Position numbers and translations under genes: made by a program
Shown here: in pieces, positions 1-7,762 of the stretch
Layout: every line of letters begins with the position of its first letter
Position numbering within the stretch: the first letter of the stretch is position 1
The notes under the pieces: generated by a model
What the model was told of the DNA's origin: nothing
What the model saw: the letters and a program-made list of their open reading frames with translations, nothing else
The model's database searches: none
Assembly (NCBI RefSeq): GCF_900111965.1
Contig: NZ_FOJT01000003.1
Location: 310,001 to 374,000, forward strand
Direction of reading: 5' to 3'
Source of the DNA: Flavobacterium swingsii
GTDB taxonomy: Bacteria > Bacteroidota > Bacteroidia > Flavobacteriales > Flavobacteriaceae
Length of the DNA stretch: 64,000 bases

Positions 1-1
1 T

Positions 2-1333
2 TTGCTTTTTCGTCATAAAGTAGCGATGGAAGTTCGTAAATATTTATCGGATTTAGATTTTTGTGAAGTAGAAACACCTTATTTAATCAAGTCAACTCCA
101 GAAGGAGCAAGGGATTTTGTGGTTCCATCTAGAATGAATGAAGGTCAGTTTTATGCTTTGCCACAATCGCCACAAACATTCAAACAATTATTGATGGTGG
201 GCGGAATGGATAAATATTTTCAAATCGTAAAATGTTTCCGTGATGAAGATTTACGTGCCGATCGTCAGCCAGAATTTACACAAATAGATTGCGAAATGGC
301 ATTTGTAGAACAAGAAGATATTTTGAATGTTTTCGAAGGACTAACACGTCATTTATTAAAAGAAATAAAAGGAATTGAAGTAGAAAAGTTTCCTCGTATT
401 ACTTATGATTATGCGATGAGAACCTACGGAAATGACAAACCAGATATTCGTTTCGGAATGGAATTTGGCGAACTAAACGAATATGCAAAACACAAAGATT
501 TTCCAGTTTTTAATGCTGCCGAATTAGTTGTAGCAATTGCAGTTCCGGGAGTTGGAGAATATTCTCGTAAAGAAATAGATGCACTTATCGAATGGGTAAA
601 ACGCCCACAAGTAGGCGCTTCGGGAATGGTTTATGTAAAATGTAACGAAGATGGAACTTATAAATCATCGGTAGATAAATTTTACGATCAAGGAGATTTA
701 AGCAATTGGGCAAAAGTAACTGGAGCAAAAGCAGGAGATATGATTTTTGTACTTTCTGGTCCAGCCGATAAAACCAGAGCGCAACTTTCTGCACTTAGAA
801 TGGAGTTAGCAACACGTTTAGGTCTAAGAAACCCAGCAGAATTCGCGCCACTTTGGGTAATAGATTTCCCATTGTTAGAGTTCGATGAAGAATCTGGCCG
901 TTACCACGCGATGCACCATCCATTTACTTCACCTAAGCCAGAAGACATGCATTTGTTAGAAACTGACCCAAAATCGGTTCGTGCCAATGCTTATGATATG
1001 GTTCTAAATGGAAATGAAATTGGCGGAGGTTCTATCAGAATTCATGACAAAGCCACACAAGCATTAATGTTTAAATATTTAGGATTTACCGAAGAAGAAG
1101 CAAGAAATCAGTTCGGATTTTTGATGGACGCTTTTCAGTTTGGAGCACCACCACACGGCGGATTGGCTTTCGGATTAGATAGATTAGTAGCCATTTTGGG
1201 CGGGCAGGAAACAATTCGTGATTTTATTGCCTTTCCGAAGAATAATTCAGGAAGAGATGTCATGATTGATGCACCTTCAAGTATCGACGAAAGTCAGCTA
1301 AAAGAGTTGCATATTCAATTAGATTTGAAATAG
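2..1333 (+). CDS. aspS: Aspartyl-tRNA synthetase, 5'-truncated by window edge
   Basis: Charges tRNA-Asp with aspartate in the cytoplasm. The frame is open from the window edge, so the N-terminal OB-fold anticodon-binding domain (roughly the first 140 residues of the family) lies outside; the apparent start at base 2 is only a TTG codon inside the gene. The visible 443 residues hold the class II catalytic core: motif 2 with FRDEDLR at visible residues 79-85, followed by PEFTQID; a bacterial-type GAD insertion in the middle; and motif 3 GLAFGLDRL near the C-terminus. It ends with a TAG stop, and the cold-shock gene follows about 100 bp later under its own promoter. Identification is firm; discriminating versus non-discriminating type cannot be judged without the OB domain. 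Confidence 0.97.
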   Translation: MLFRHKVAMEVRKYLSDLDFCEVETPYLIKSTPEGARDFVVPSRMNEGQFYALPQSPQTFKQLLMVGGMDKYFQIVKCFRDEDLRADRQPEFTQIDCEMAFVEQEDILNVFEGLTRHLLKEIKGIEVEKFPRITYDYAMRTYGNDKPDIRFGMEFGELNEYAKHKDFPVFNAAELVVAIAVPGVGEYSRKEIDALIEWVKRPQVGASGMVYVKCNEDGTYKSSVDKFYDQGDLSNWAKVTGAKAGDMIFVLSGPADKTRAQLSALRMELATRLGLRNPAEFAPLWVIDFPLLEFDEESGRYHAMHHPFTSPKPEDMHLLETDPKSVRANAYDMVLNGNEIGGGSIRIHDKATQALMFKYLGFTEEEARNQFGFLMDAFQFGAPPHGGLAFGLDRLVAILGGQETIRDFIAFPKNNSGRDVMIDAPSSIDESQLKELHIQLDLK

Positions 1334-1400
1334 AAAGTGCTGATTATCAATATTTTTAAAAAATATTAACCCAAATATGCATTTGTATTATTTTAAAGAT

Positions 1401-1408
1401 TACATTTG
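1401..1408 (+). promoter_or_regulatory. -7 promoter element TAnnTTTG for the cold-shock gene
   Basis: TACATTTG is an exact match to the Bacteroidota -7 consensus and lies 29 bp before the ATG. This implies a short AT-rich leader of about 25 nt. A -33 TTG at the standard spacing of about 19 is not clear; the nearest TTG is 15 bp away. Confidence 0.5.
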
Positions 1409-1437
1409 CTACATTATAAATTATTATTACAATTAAA

Positions 1438-1638
1438 ATGCGCACAGGAACAGTAAAATTTTTCAATGAATCTAAAGGTTACGGATTTATTACAGACGAC
1501 GAAACAGGAAAAGACATTTTCGTACACGCTTCAGGTATCAAAGCTGAAGAGTTAAGAGAAGGAGACAAAGTTTCTTACGAAGAAGAAGAAGGAAGAAAAG
1601 GTAGAGTAGCTGCTCAAGTAGTAGTTATCGAAGGATAA
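1438..1638 (+). CDS. Cold-shock domain protein
   Basis: Small single-stranded nucleic acid-binding protein of the CspA family, 66 residues, the usual size. RNP1 is KGYGFI (residues 13-18) and RNP2 is IFVH (27-30), the aromatic and basic strands of the five-stranded OB barrel that bind RNA. The N-terminus MRTGTVKFFN is typical of flavobacterial members. It is monocistronic: its own TAnnTTTG motif lies upstream and a hairpin terminator follows within 30 bp of the stop. The family acts as RNA chaperones; whether this copy is cold-induced or constitutive cannot be told from the sequence. Confidence 0.96.
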   Translation: MRTGTVKFFNESKGYGFITDDETGKDIFVHASGIKAEELREGDKVSYEEEEGRKGRVAAQVVVIEG

Positions 1639-1667
1639 TAAATTATTTTTTGGCATACCGAAAAACT

Positions 1668-1696
1668 AACCGTTTCATATGAAGCGGTTTTTTTAT
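1668..1696 (+). terminator. Intrinsic terminator after the cold-shock gene
   Basis: A 9-bp stem AACCGTTTC / GAAGCGGTT (one G-T wobble) with an ATAT loop is followed directly by a run of T residues. Confidence 0.85.
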
Positions 1697-1714
1697 GCAT
1701 TTAATTTAAATATT

Positions 1715-1857
1715 CAGGAGCTAATCCAGCTATACATTACAACTTTTTCTCAAAATGATTTGTTTTCATTACAAAAAAGGAGCTTCCTCTGGTCGCTCTT
1801 TTTTCCAAGAAAACAATATCATTTTTTCGAGCAAAGTTTCCATTTCTATCTGGGCTA
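1715..1857 (+). repeat. Dispersed intergenic repeat, family 1, copy A
   Basis: Begins CAGGAGCTAATCCAGCT and ends TCTATCTGGGCTA, the same borders as copies at 36918-37044 and 58243-58322. The middle is variable (about 50-100 nt) and T-rich with short self-complementary pieces. With the terminator it accounts for most of the 363-bp gap between the cold-shock gene and tadA. No ORF is credible inside it. Confidence 0.7.
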
Positions 1858-1915
1858 AAATCATCAAGAATCAAAAATTACGAATTGTGTTAATAATAAA
1901 TTTCAGATAGTCCCA

Positions 1916-1951
1916 ACTTAAATGTCCTTATATGACTTATATGGTTTAAAA
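1916..1951 (+). repeat. Short motif CTTATATGGTT trailing repeat copy A
   Basis: The stretch ACTTAAATG...ACTTATATGGTTTAAA lies about 60 bp beyond repeat copy A. A closely similar stretch (CTTAAAATGAC...TCTTATATGGTTCAAA) lies about 55 bp beyond copy C at 58378-58414. The motif may be an outer part of the same dispersed element. Confidence 0.45.
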
Positions 1952-2001
1952 GTATTTTTCGCTGTTGCTTGATTCGTAATTTTTAATACGTAATTAATAT
2001 T

Positions 2002-2442
2002 TCAGCGTTTTTTCTTAAAAAAATCCTTCATCAATTCCCCACATTCATCTTCTAAAACACCACTAACCACAACGGTTTTAGGATGCAATTGCGTTCCCAT
2101 TTTAGTAAAACCACGTTGGGCATCACTAGCACCATATACAATTTTAGAAATCTGACTCCAATATAAAGCACCTGCACACATTTGGCAAGGCTCGAGCGTA
2201 ACATATAATGTGCAGTTGGTTAAATATTTTCCACCCAAAAAATTTGCCGATGCAGTAATGGCTTGCATTTCGGCGTGAGCGGTAACGTCATTTAATAATT
2301 CGGTTAGATTGTGACTTTTAGCAATTACTCGATTGTTTATAACTACAATAGCGCCCACGGGAATTTCATCTTTATCAAAAGCTGTATAGGCTTCTTGCAA
2401 AGCCTTTTTCATAAAATATTCGTCGGTGAAAATGTTTTCCAT
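2002..2442 (-). CDS. tadA: tRNA-specific adenosine deaminase (TadA-type)
   Basis: CDA-fold zinc deaminase, 146 residues, that converts A34 to inosine in tRNA-Arg(ACG). The zinc/catalytic motifs are H56-A-E58 (the HAEMQAI stretch) and P85-C86-Q-M-C89. The reading frame extends ten codons further upstream, but MENIFTDEYF is the family-like start, and it lies 3 nt after an exact TAnnTTTG motif on the minus strand. An earlier start would overlap the divergent DXS-like gene and its promoter. A guanine or other nucleoside deaminase is a less likely alternative, because the length and motifs fit TadA best. Confidence 0.9.
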   Translation of the reverse strand: MENIFTDEYFMKKALQEAYTAFDKDEIPVGAIVVINNRVIAKSHNLTELLNDVTAHAEMQAITASANFLGGKYLTNCTLYVTLEPCQMCAGALYWSQISKIVYGASDAQRGFTKMGTQLHPKTVVVSGVLEDECGELMKDFFKKKR

Positions 2443-2445
2443 AAA

Positions 2446-2453
2446 GCAAAAAT
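2446..2453 (-). promoter_or_regulatory. -7 element of tadA, directly before the start codon
   Basis: On the minus strand the sequence reads TATTTTTGctttATG: an exact TAnnTTTG four bases before the tadA start. The motif is normally centred about 7 bp before the transcription start, so the transcript would begin at or very near the A of ATG (leaderless). No matching -33 box is evident. Confidence 0.55.
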
Positions 2454-2467
2454 AAGAATTCAATTTG

Positions 2468-2475
2468 TACATTTG
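2468..2475 (+). promoter_or_regulatory. -7 element of the DXS-like gene, directly before the start codon
   Basis: TACATTTGctttATG on the plus strand: an exact TAnnTTTG four bases before the ATG at 2480, a mirror image of the tadA arrangement. It predicts a leaderless transcript and supports choosing 2480 rather than 2465 as the start, since 2465 lies upstream of the motif. Confidence 0.55.
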
Positions 2476-2479
2476 CTTT

Positions 2480-4252
2480 ATGTCTGATAATTTACTTCAA
2501 AATATAAACAATCCAAAAGATTTACGTCAGTTAGACATAAATCAATTACCACAAGTTGCCCAAGAATTACGTGATTTTATTATCGATGTAGTTTCAAAAA
2601 ACGAAGGACATCTTGGCGCAAGTCTTGGAGTTGTTGAGTTAACAATAGCTTTGCATTATGTGTTTGATACACCTGATGATGTATTGGTTTGGGACGTTGG
2701 TCATCAAGCTTATGGGCATAAAATTTTAACAGGAAGACGAGAAAATTTTCATACAAATCGTAAGTTAGGAGGGATATCTGGTTTTCCTAAACGAAGCGAA
2801 AGTGTTTACGATACGTTTGGAGTTGGACATTCCTCAACTTCAATTTCTGCAGCGTTAGGAATGGCGATTGCTTCTTATATTAAAGGAGATTTTAATAAAC
2901 AACACATTGCAGTTATTGGTGATGCGTCAATTGCTAGCGGAATGGCTTTTGAAGGGTTGAATCACGCCGGAGTAACTGATGCGAATTTATTGGTAATCCT
3001 AAATGATAATGCTATAGGAATCGATCCAAGTGTTGGAGCACTTAAAGATTATCTCACTGCTGTGAAAGAAGGAAAGAATCACAAGGATAACAATATGATT
3101 AAGTCTCTGAATTTCGATTATTCAGGGCCAATAGATGGTCATGATATTTTTGCGGTTATCAAAGAATTGAAGCGATTACAAAAGATAAAAGGACCAAAAT
3201 TCCTTCATATCATTACAACCAAAGGCAAAGGATTGCAACTTGCGGAAGAAGATCAGGTAAAATACCATGCGCCAGGAAAATTTGATGCTTATACAGGAAA
3301 AATTCATTTAAAATCAGAAGAAAATCTGCCTCCAAAATTTCAAGATGTTTTTGGATTGACTTTAGTAGAATTAGCCAATAAAAATAAAAAAATAATAGGA
3401 ATTACGCCTGCTATGCCATCTGGGTCTTCTATGAAATTTATGATGGAAGCTTTTCCTAATCGCGCTTTCGATGTGGGAATTGCCGAACAGCATGCAGTAA
3501 CTTTATCAGCAGGAATGGCAACGCAAGGAATGGTTGTTTTTTGCAATATTTATTCAACATTTATGCAAAGAGCCTATGATCAGATTATTCATGATGTGGC
3601 TTTGCAAAACCTCCCAATTATTTTTTGTTTGGATAGAGCTGGTTTGGTTGGTGAAGATGGTGCAACGCATCATGGCGTTTTCGATATTTCTTATTTGAAT
3701 TGTATTCCTAATATGATTATTTATGCACCAATAAATGAAATTGAATTGCGGAATATTATGTTCACAGCTCAATTAGGATTAAAGCATCCAATTGCGATTC
3801 GTTATCCTCGCGGTCGTGGCGTAATTCAAAATTGGCAATTACCATTTGAACAAGTTGAAATGGGTAAAGGAATTCAATTAAAAAATGGTTCTAAAGTTGC
3901 TGTATTATCTACAGGAACTATTGGCAATAATGTTGTTGAAGCACTTGCTAAAATTAAAAATCCAAACTTGTTTTCTCATTACCATTTTCCTTTTGTAAAG
4001 CCTCTAGATGAAGTTTTGCTTAAAGAAATATGTATGGAATATGATGAGATTATAACTCTCGAGGAGAATACAATAATTGGTGGTTTCGGAAGTATTGTTA
4101 ATCAATTTTCGAGTAGTAATAAATGCGGTATTTTAATTAAAAATCTAGGAATTCCAGATCATTTTATCGAACATGGTTCTGTATTAGAACTTCAAAAATT
4201 ATGTAAGATTGATGCTGTAAGTTTGATTGAATTATTTGATTCTATTGTATAA
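2480..4252 (+). CDS. dxs: 1-deoxy-D-xylulose-5-phosphate synthase-like enzyme
   Basis: Thiamine-diphosphate enzyme of the transketolase superfamily, 590 residues, somewhat shorter than typical DXS (about 620-640). DXS joins pyruvate and glyceraldehyde 3-phosphate to make DXP, a precursor of isoprenoids, thiamine and pyridoxal phosphate. Visible family motifs are HLGASLGVVELT (from residue 44), WDVGHQAYGHKILTGRR, the ThDP-binding segment GDASIASGMAFEGLN, and VGEDGATHHGVFD in the pyrimidine domain. The ThDP motif usually begins GDG; here it reads GDA. The window also encodes mevalonate-pathway enzymes, so DXP may serve cofactor synthesis rather than isoprenoids, or the enzyme may have another transketolase-type role. 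Family assignment is firm, precise reaction moderate. Confidence 0.85.
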   Translation: MSDNLLQNINNPKDLRQLDINQLPQVAQELRDFIIDVVSKNEGHLGASLGVVELTIALHYVFDTPDDVLVWDVGHQAYGHKILTGRRENFHTNRKLGGISGFPKRSESVYDTFGVGHSSTSISAALGMAIASYIKGDFNKQHIAVIGDASIASGMAFEGLNHAGVTDANLLVILNDNAIGIDPSVGALKDYLTAVKEGKNHKDNNMIKSLNFDYSGPIDGHDIFAVIKELKRLQKIKGPKFLHIITTKGKGLQLAEEDQVKYHAPGKFDAYTGKIHLKSEENLPPKFQDVFGLTLVELANKNKKIIGITPAMPSGSSMKFMMEAFPNRAFDVGIAEQHAVTLSAGMATQGMVVFCNIYSTFMQRAYDQIIHDVALQNLPIIFCLDRAGLVGEDGATHHGVFDISYLNCIPNMIIYAPINEIELRNIMFTAQLGLKHPIAIRYPRGRGVIQNWQLPFEQVEMGKGIQLKNGSKVAVLSTGTIGNNVVEALAKIKNPNLFSHYHFPFVKPLDEVLLKEICMEYDEIITLEENTIIGGFGSIVNQFSSSNKCGILIKNLGIPDHFIEHGSVLELQKLCKIDAVSLIELFDSIV

Positions 4253-4283
4253 AAAAAACGTTCACAATTTGTGAACGCTTTTT
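4251..4283. terminator. Bidirectional terminator between convergent genes
   Basis: Stem CGTTCAC / GTGAACG with an AATTT loop, A-run on the left and T-run on the right. It serves the DXS-like gene on the plus strand and the secreted propeller protein on the minus strand. Confidence 0.85.
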
Positions 4284-4301
4284 AGTTTGGTTTTAATCGT
4301 A

Positions 4302-7300
4302 TTATTCGATAATTAATTTCTTAGTTCCTTCGAAGTTTTCACCTGAAATTTTTAAGATATAATTTCCTGAACTCAAATTACCTAAGTTAATTTTTTGCTC
4401 AGAGCTATCTAAATCAATTGTATTTGAAAATACATTTTTACCTGAGATATCAAATACGTTTAACTTTGTTTGTCCAAAATATTTACCAGACAAGATAGTT
4501 ATATTTCCATTACTTACAGTTGGGTAAACGTTAAACGTACTAGAAATAATATCATTCTCTTTTGTAGATAACGGAGCCGCTGTTAGAGGTCCAGAAAACA
4601 CACCTCTACCATAAGTAGCAGCAAAAACATTATAGGCTGTTGGTGCCGTTGGTGAGTTTGGTTGTAAATCTAAATCAGTTACTTTAACACCACTCATTCC
4701 ATTATATGCTTGTCTCCAGTTTAAGGCTTGAGTAGCAGATGTAGCTGGGTTAAATGTATTTGCATACCAAACGCCTAGTTCTGTACCAATCATTACTTCG
4801 TTAGCATTTAATGGGTTTTGTAAAATTGTATGTACTGGCATATCTGGTAAATCACCTTCAATACTATACCAGTTTGTACCACCGTTTAGTGTATACCAAA
4901 CATTAGTTGTTCCATAGTTTTTTAAGGTTACAAATATTTGAAGATCTGTAGCTCCAAATTCTATATCAGAAATAGTCCCTACGAAACCTGAACCAACTGA
5001 AATATCACTCCATCCAGTTCCTGCCGTTGAGTTAGCTGCAGTTACCGTATTAGCATTAGTTAATTTTAATAATTTAGAGTTTGATGTCCCTACGTATAGG
5101 GTTGTGGCTGTTGCTTTACCAGGGCGTAAAGCGGTTGGGTAAGCAGTAAATAAAGTAGGATATGTTAAATCTACTCTTAATGGTGCAGGACCACCTGTAT
5201 AAGCAGAATATCTTCTAACAGTATAAACACGGTTTGTACCATCTGTAAAATCTGAATATACAATGTCATTAGCTGAGTCTAGTGTCATCGCAGGATAGAA
5301 TAATCCACGATTAGCTACACCGCTACTTAGCGTTTTTTGAGTTGCCCCATTTAAGCCTCTTTTTATCACTTGATCATTGTAAACGTAGTTTGTTACATAA
5401 TAAGAAGTTGCAGAAGAAGTTGCGTTTTGTTTAAATAATGGTATACCACCATCTCCACCTTGAACCTCGGTACTACCACTTACAGTACCCGTAGGAACAC
5501 CAGTTGTGGTACTTAATGAAGAAGGAAAATAATTTGAACCATTGTCTTGTGCGCCAGCTACAAAAAAGTCGTTAGTAAGACCAGTAACTCCAGTTGGAGA
5601 TACGGCAACACCTACAAACTGAGTTACATTAAATCCAGAATTTCTACTCGTTGCTGTAGTTCCAGATAAACTTGCAGTATAATATACTCCTCCATCATTT
5701 CCGAAAATTCCAGCATTAGGGGTTCCGGGTTTAAATGCCATTGCGTGTTGATCAGAGTGAACATCAGCCATCCAGTTTGAAATACCTGTCCAAGAGGCTC
5801 CGCTATTTGCAGATCTGTATAAATCGATTCCTCCTACATATACAATAGCATCGTTTGTAGGATCGACTTCGATCATCATGTCATAAAATGCTTGCGCTCC
5901 TGTAAAACCATAAGTTGTTTCTCTGCCTTCATCACCTGCTGGTAAACTAAGAACGCTAGGTGCTGTAGTAAAACCATTAGTAGTTTTCAAAAGTTGTACT
6001 TCAATAGTTGGAGCAGCAGTATCTGCTTGGTTTAATTGTGAACATACATATATTACATCTGCTGTTGTATTAGAAGCCTCAATTTCAACTCTAGCTCCAC
6101 CACCATTTCCTACTATAGTATGTTTTAGTGTCCAAGTTGCTCCATTGTTTGTAGAAGAAAATATTTTTCCTCCTCCGTCACCAAATGTGCTACTGTCTGT
6201 AGTTGAAACCCAAACGGTTCCACCTACGGCAACTTCTAAATCAAAAGGACAAGTTTTGTTACCACTAGCAGTAACTGGTAAACTTAATGGACCAGTCCAA
6301 TTTGTTCCTCCATCTACAGATTTGAACAAACCATAATTAGATGAATTTATGTATCCTCCATTAAATGAATCTCCAACTGCTGCGTATATTTCAGATACAC
6401 CACCATTGTTTTTAATAGCAATGTCATTAATATATTGAATTCCGCTTACCGCAGTACCTGTAAATGCTCCAGGTGCTGTTGCAGCAAAATTACCTGTTAG
6501 GTTAGTTAAATTGGCAACCAATAAATCACCATCTTCTTTTGAAATCATTACAGTTGGTACTGTAGCTCCTAAACTTGAGCTTGCCATTCCAACTGCTCCA
6601 GCTCCTGGGGCATTGTTCATAATGATTACACCCACAGCTCCTGCATTTTCTGCTTCAAGGGCTTTAGCTTCGAAAGTACAAGTACCTCTTCTTATAAGTG
6701 CAATTTTCCCTGTAAAATAACCAGCTGCTGAAGCAGCACATCCTTCCGTAGAAAGTGGATACCCAGTTGTTGCGTTATTTCCTGCAGTTCCGTCATTTAC
6801 TAAAACGATTTGTCTGTTTGCGCCTAAACTAGCAACGGGTGCACCAAAACTAGCTAAAGCAGTGATGTATCCTCTTATTACTCCTGCGTTTGAAGGAGCA
6901 AAAATATTTAAATTGTAAGACGCGCTTTGTGTAGATGAAACAGTTCCTCCTCCAAATACTCTTGTCCATGAGGTACCAGCATTTGTAGTTTTCCAAATAC
7001 CATTTCCGTTTGCATCTCCTGTATAAGATTCTCCAGTCCCTACATACCAAGTACTAGAGTTATTAGGGTCAACAGTAATATTCTGAACATTTAAATGCTC
7101 AGGTAGTGTTGCTATTCTAGTCCAAACAGTTGCTGCAGATGTGATGTTTGTATTTTTCCACAAACCTCCACTAACACCACCAGCTATAACTGTATTACCA
7201 GTTGCATCAGTGGGATCAAAAATCATAGCTTTAGTACGACCACCAACATTGTTTGGTCCTCTTTCTTGCCAAAGATTATCTACACCATCACCTACAATTC

Positions 7301-7676
7301 TACCAGATAATGCTTCATTTCTGGTTTTTTCTAATTCGGCTCTAATAAATCCTAAATTATCAGGAGTTGGTCTTCCTAATGCAGGATTCATAGTCATTAA
7401 CCACTCTTGTTCTTGATATTTGTTAGGTGGTAAACCTGCAGCTTTTCTTTCAGATCTAGATAAAGCAAAAGTTTTATTAATCTTGTTGTTCGCTAAATAA
7501 TAAGCGTGTTTTTTGCGTAATTCTTTAACTTGTTTTTTTGTTAAATTACCATTAGAAACCACAACATTTTCTTTCTTGTTGGTTGGTTTCTTGGTATTTT
7601 GTTCAAGTTTACTCTGAGAGAAACCAGTAACAAAAATAAGTAAAGCACAAATTGTTGAAAATAAATTTCTTTTCAT
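4302..7676 (-). CDS. Secreted VPS10/BNR-type propeller protein with PA domain and T9SS sorting domain
   Basis: 1124-residue exported protein. The start MKRNLFSTICALLIF gives a clean signal peptide ending at FSQ; the frame runs 23 codons further upstream without a plausible leader. After a basic propeptide (about 20-100), a propeller built from sortilin/BNR-like repeats begins at WQERGPNNVGGR. It carries recurring blocks such as SANSGASWTG, STNNGATWT and TNAGTSWTR. A protease-associated (PA) domain is inserted near residues 290-390, with the hallmark GKIALIRRGTCTFEAK and GAVGVIIMNN. The C-terminal 75 residues (NVYPTVSNGN to KKLIIE) form a type A type IX sorting domain. No peptidase or glycosidase catalytic motif is evident; adhesion or peptide binding at the cell surface is an inference. 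Confidence 0.85.
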   Translation of the reverse strand: MKRNLFSTICALLIFVTGFSQSKLEQNTKKPTNKKENVVVSNGNLTKKQVKELRKKHAYYLANNKINKTFALSRSERKAAGLPPNKYQEQEWLMTMNPALGRPTPDNLGFIRAELEKTRNEALSGRIVGDGVDNLWQERGPNNVGGRTKAMIFDPTDATGNTVIAGGVSGGLWKNTNITSAATVWTRIATLPEHLNVQNITVDPNNSSTWYVGTGESYTGDANGNGIWKTTNAGTSWTRVFGGGTVSSTQSASYNLNIFAPSNAGVIRGYITALASFGAPVASLGANRQIVLVNDGTAGNNATTGYPLSTEGCAASAAGYFTGKIALIRRGTCTFEAKALEAENAGAVGVIIMNNAPGAGAVGMASSSLGATVPTVMISKEDGDLLVANLTNLTGNFAATAPGAFTGTAVSGIQYINDIAIKNNGGVSEIYAAVGDSFNGGYINSSNYGLFKSVDGGTNWTGPLSLPVTASGNKTCPFDLEVAVGGTVWVSTTDSSTFGDGGGKIFSSTNNGATWTLKHTIVGNGGGARVEIEASNTTADVIYVCSQLNQADTAAPTIEVQLLKTTNGFTTAPSVLSLPAGDEGRETTYGFTGAQAFYDMMIEVDPTNDAIVYVGGIDLYRSANSGASWTGISNWMADVHSDQHAMAFKPGTPNAGIFGNDGGVYYTASLSGTTATSRNSGFNVTQFVGVAVSPTGVTGLTNDFFVAGAQDNGSNYFPSSLSTTTGVPTGTVSGSTEVQGGDGGIPLFKQNATSSATSYYVTNYVYNDQVIKRGLNGATQKTLSSGVANRGLFYPAMTLDSANDIVYSDFTDGTNRVYTVRRYSAYTGGPAPLRVDLTYPTLFTAYPTALRPGKATATTLYVGTSNSKLLKLTNANTVTAANSTAGTGWSDISVGSGFVGTISDIEFGATDLQIFVTLKNYGTTNVWYTLNGGTNWYSIEGDLPDMPVHTILQNPLNANEVMIGTELGVWYANTFNPATSATQALNWRQAYNGMSGVKVTDLDLQPNSPTAPTAYNVFAATYGRGVFSGPLTAAPLSTKENDIISSTFNVYPTVSNGNITILSGKYFGQTKLNVFDISGKNVFSNTIDLDSSEQKINLGNLSSGNYILKISGENFEGTKKLIIE

Positions 7677-7762
7677 AATTTTATGATTTAAATTTTGGAT
7701 TAAGCAACGAATGTAGTATTTTTTTTTTAAAAACAAAATTCCCAAGAGTTAAAATTGAGTTT

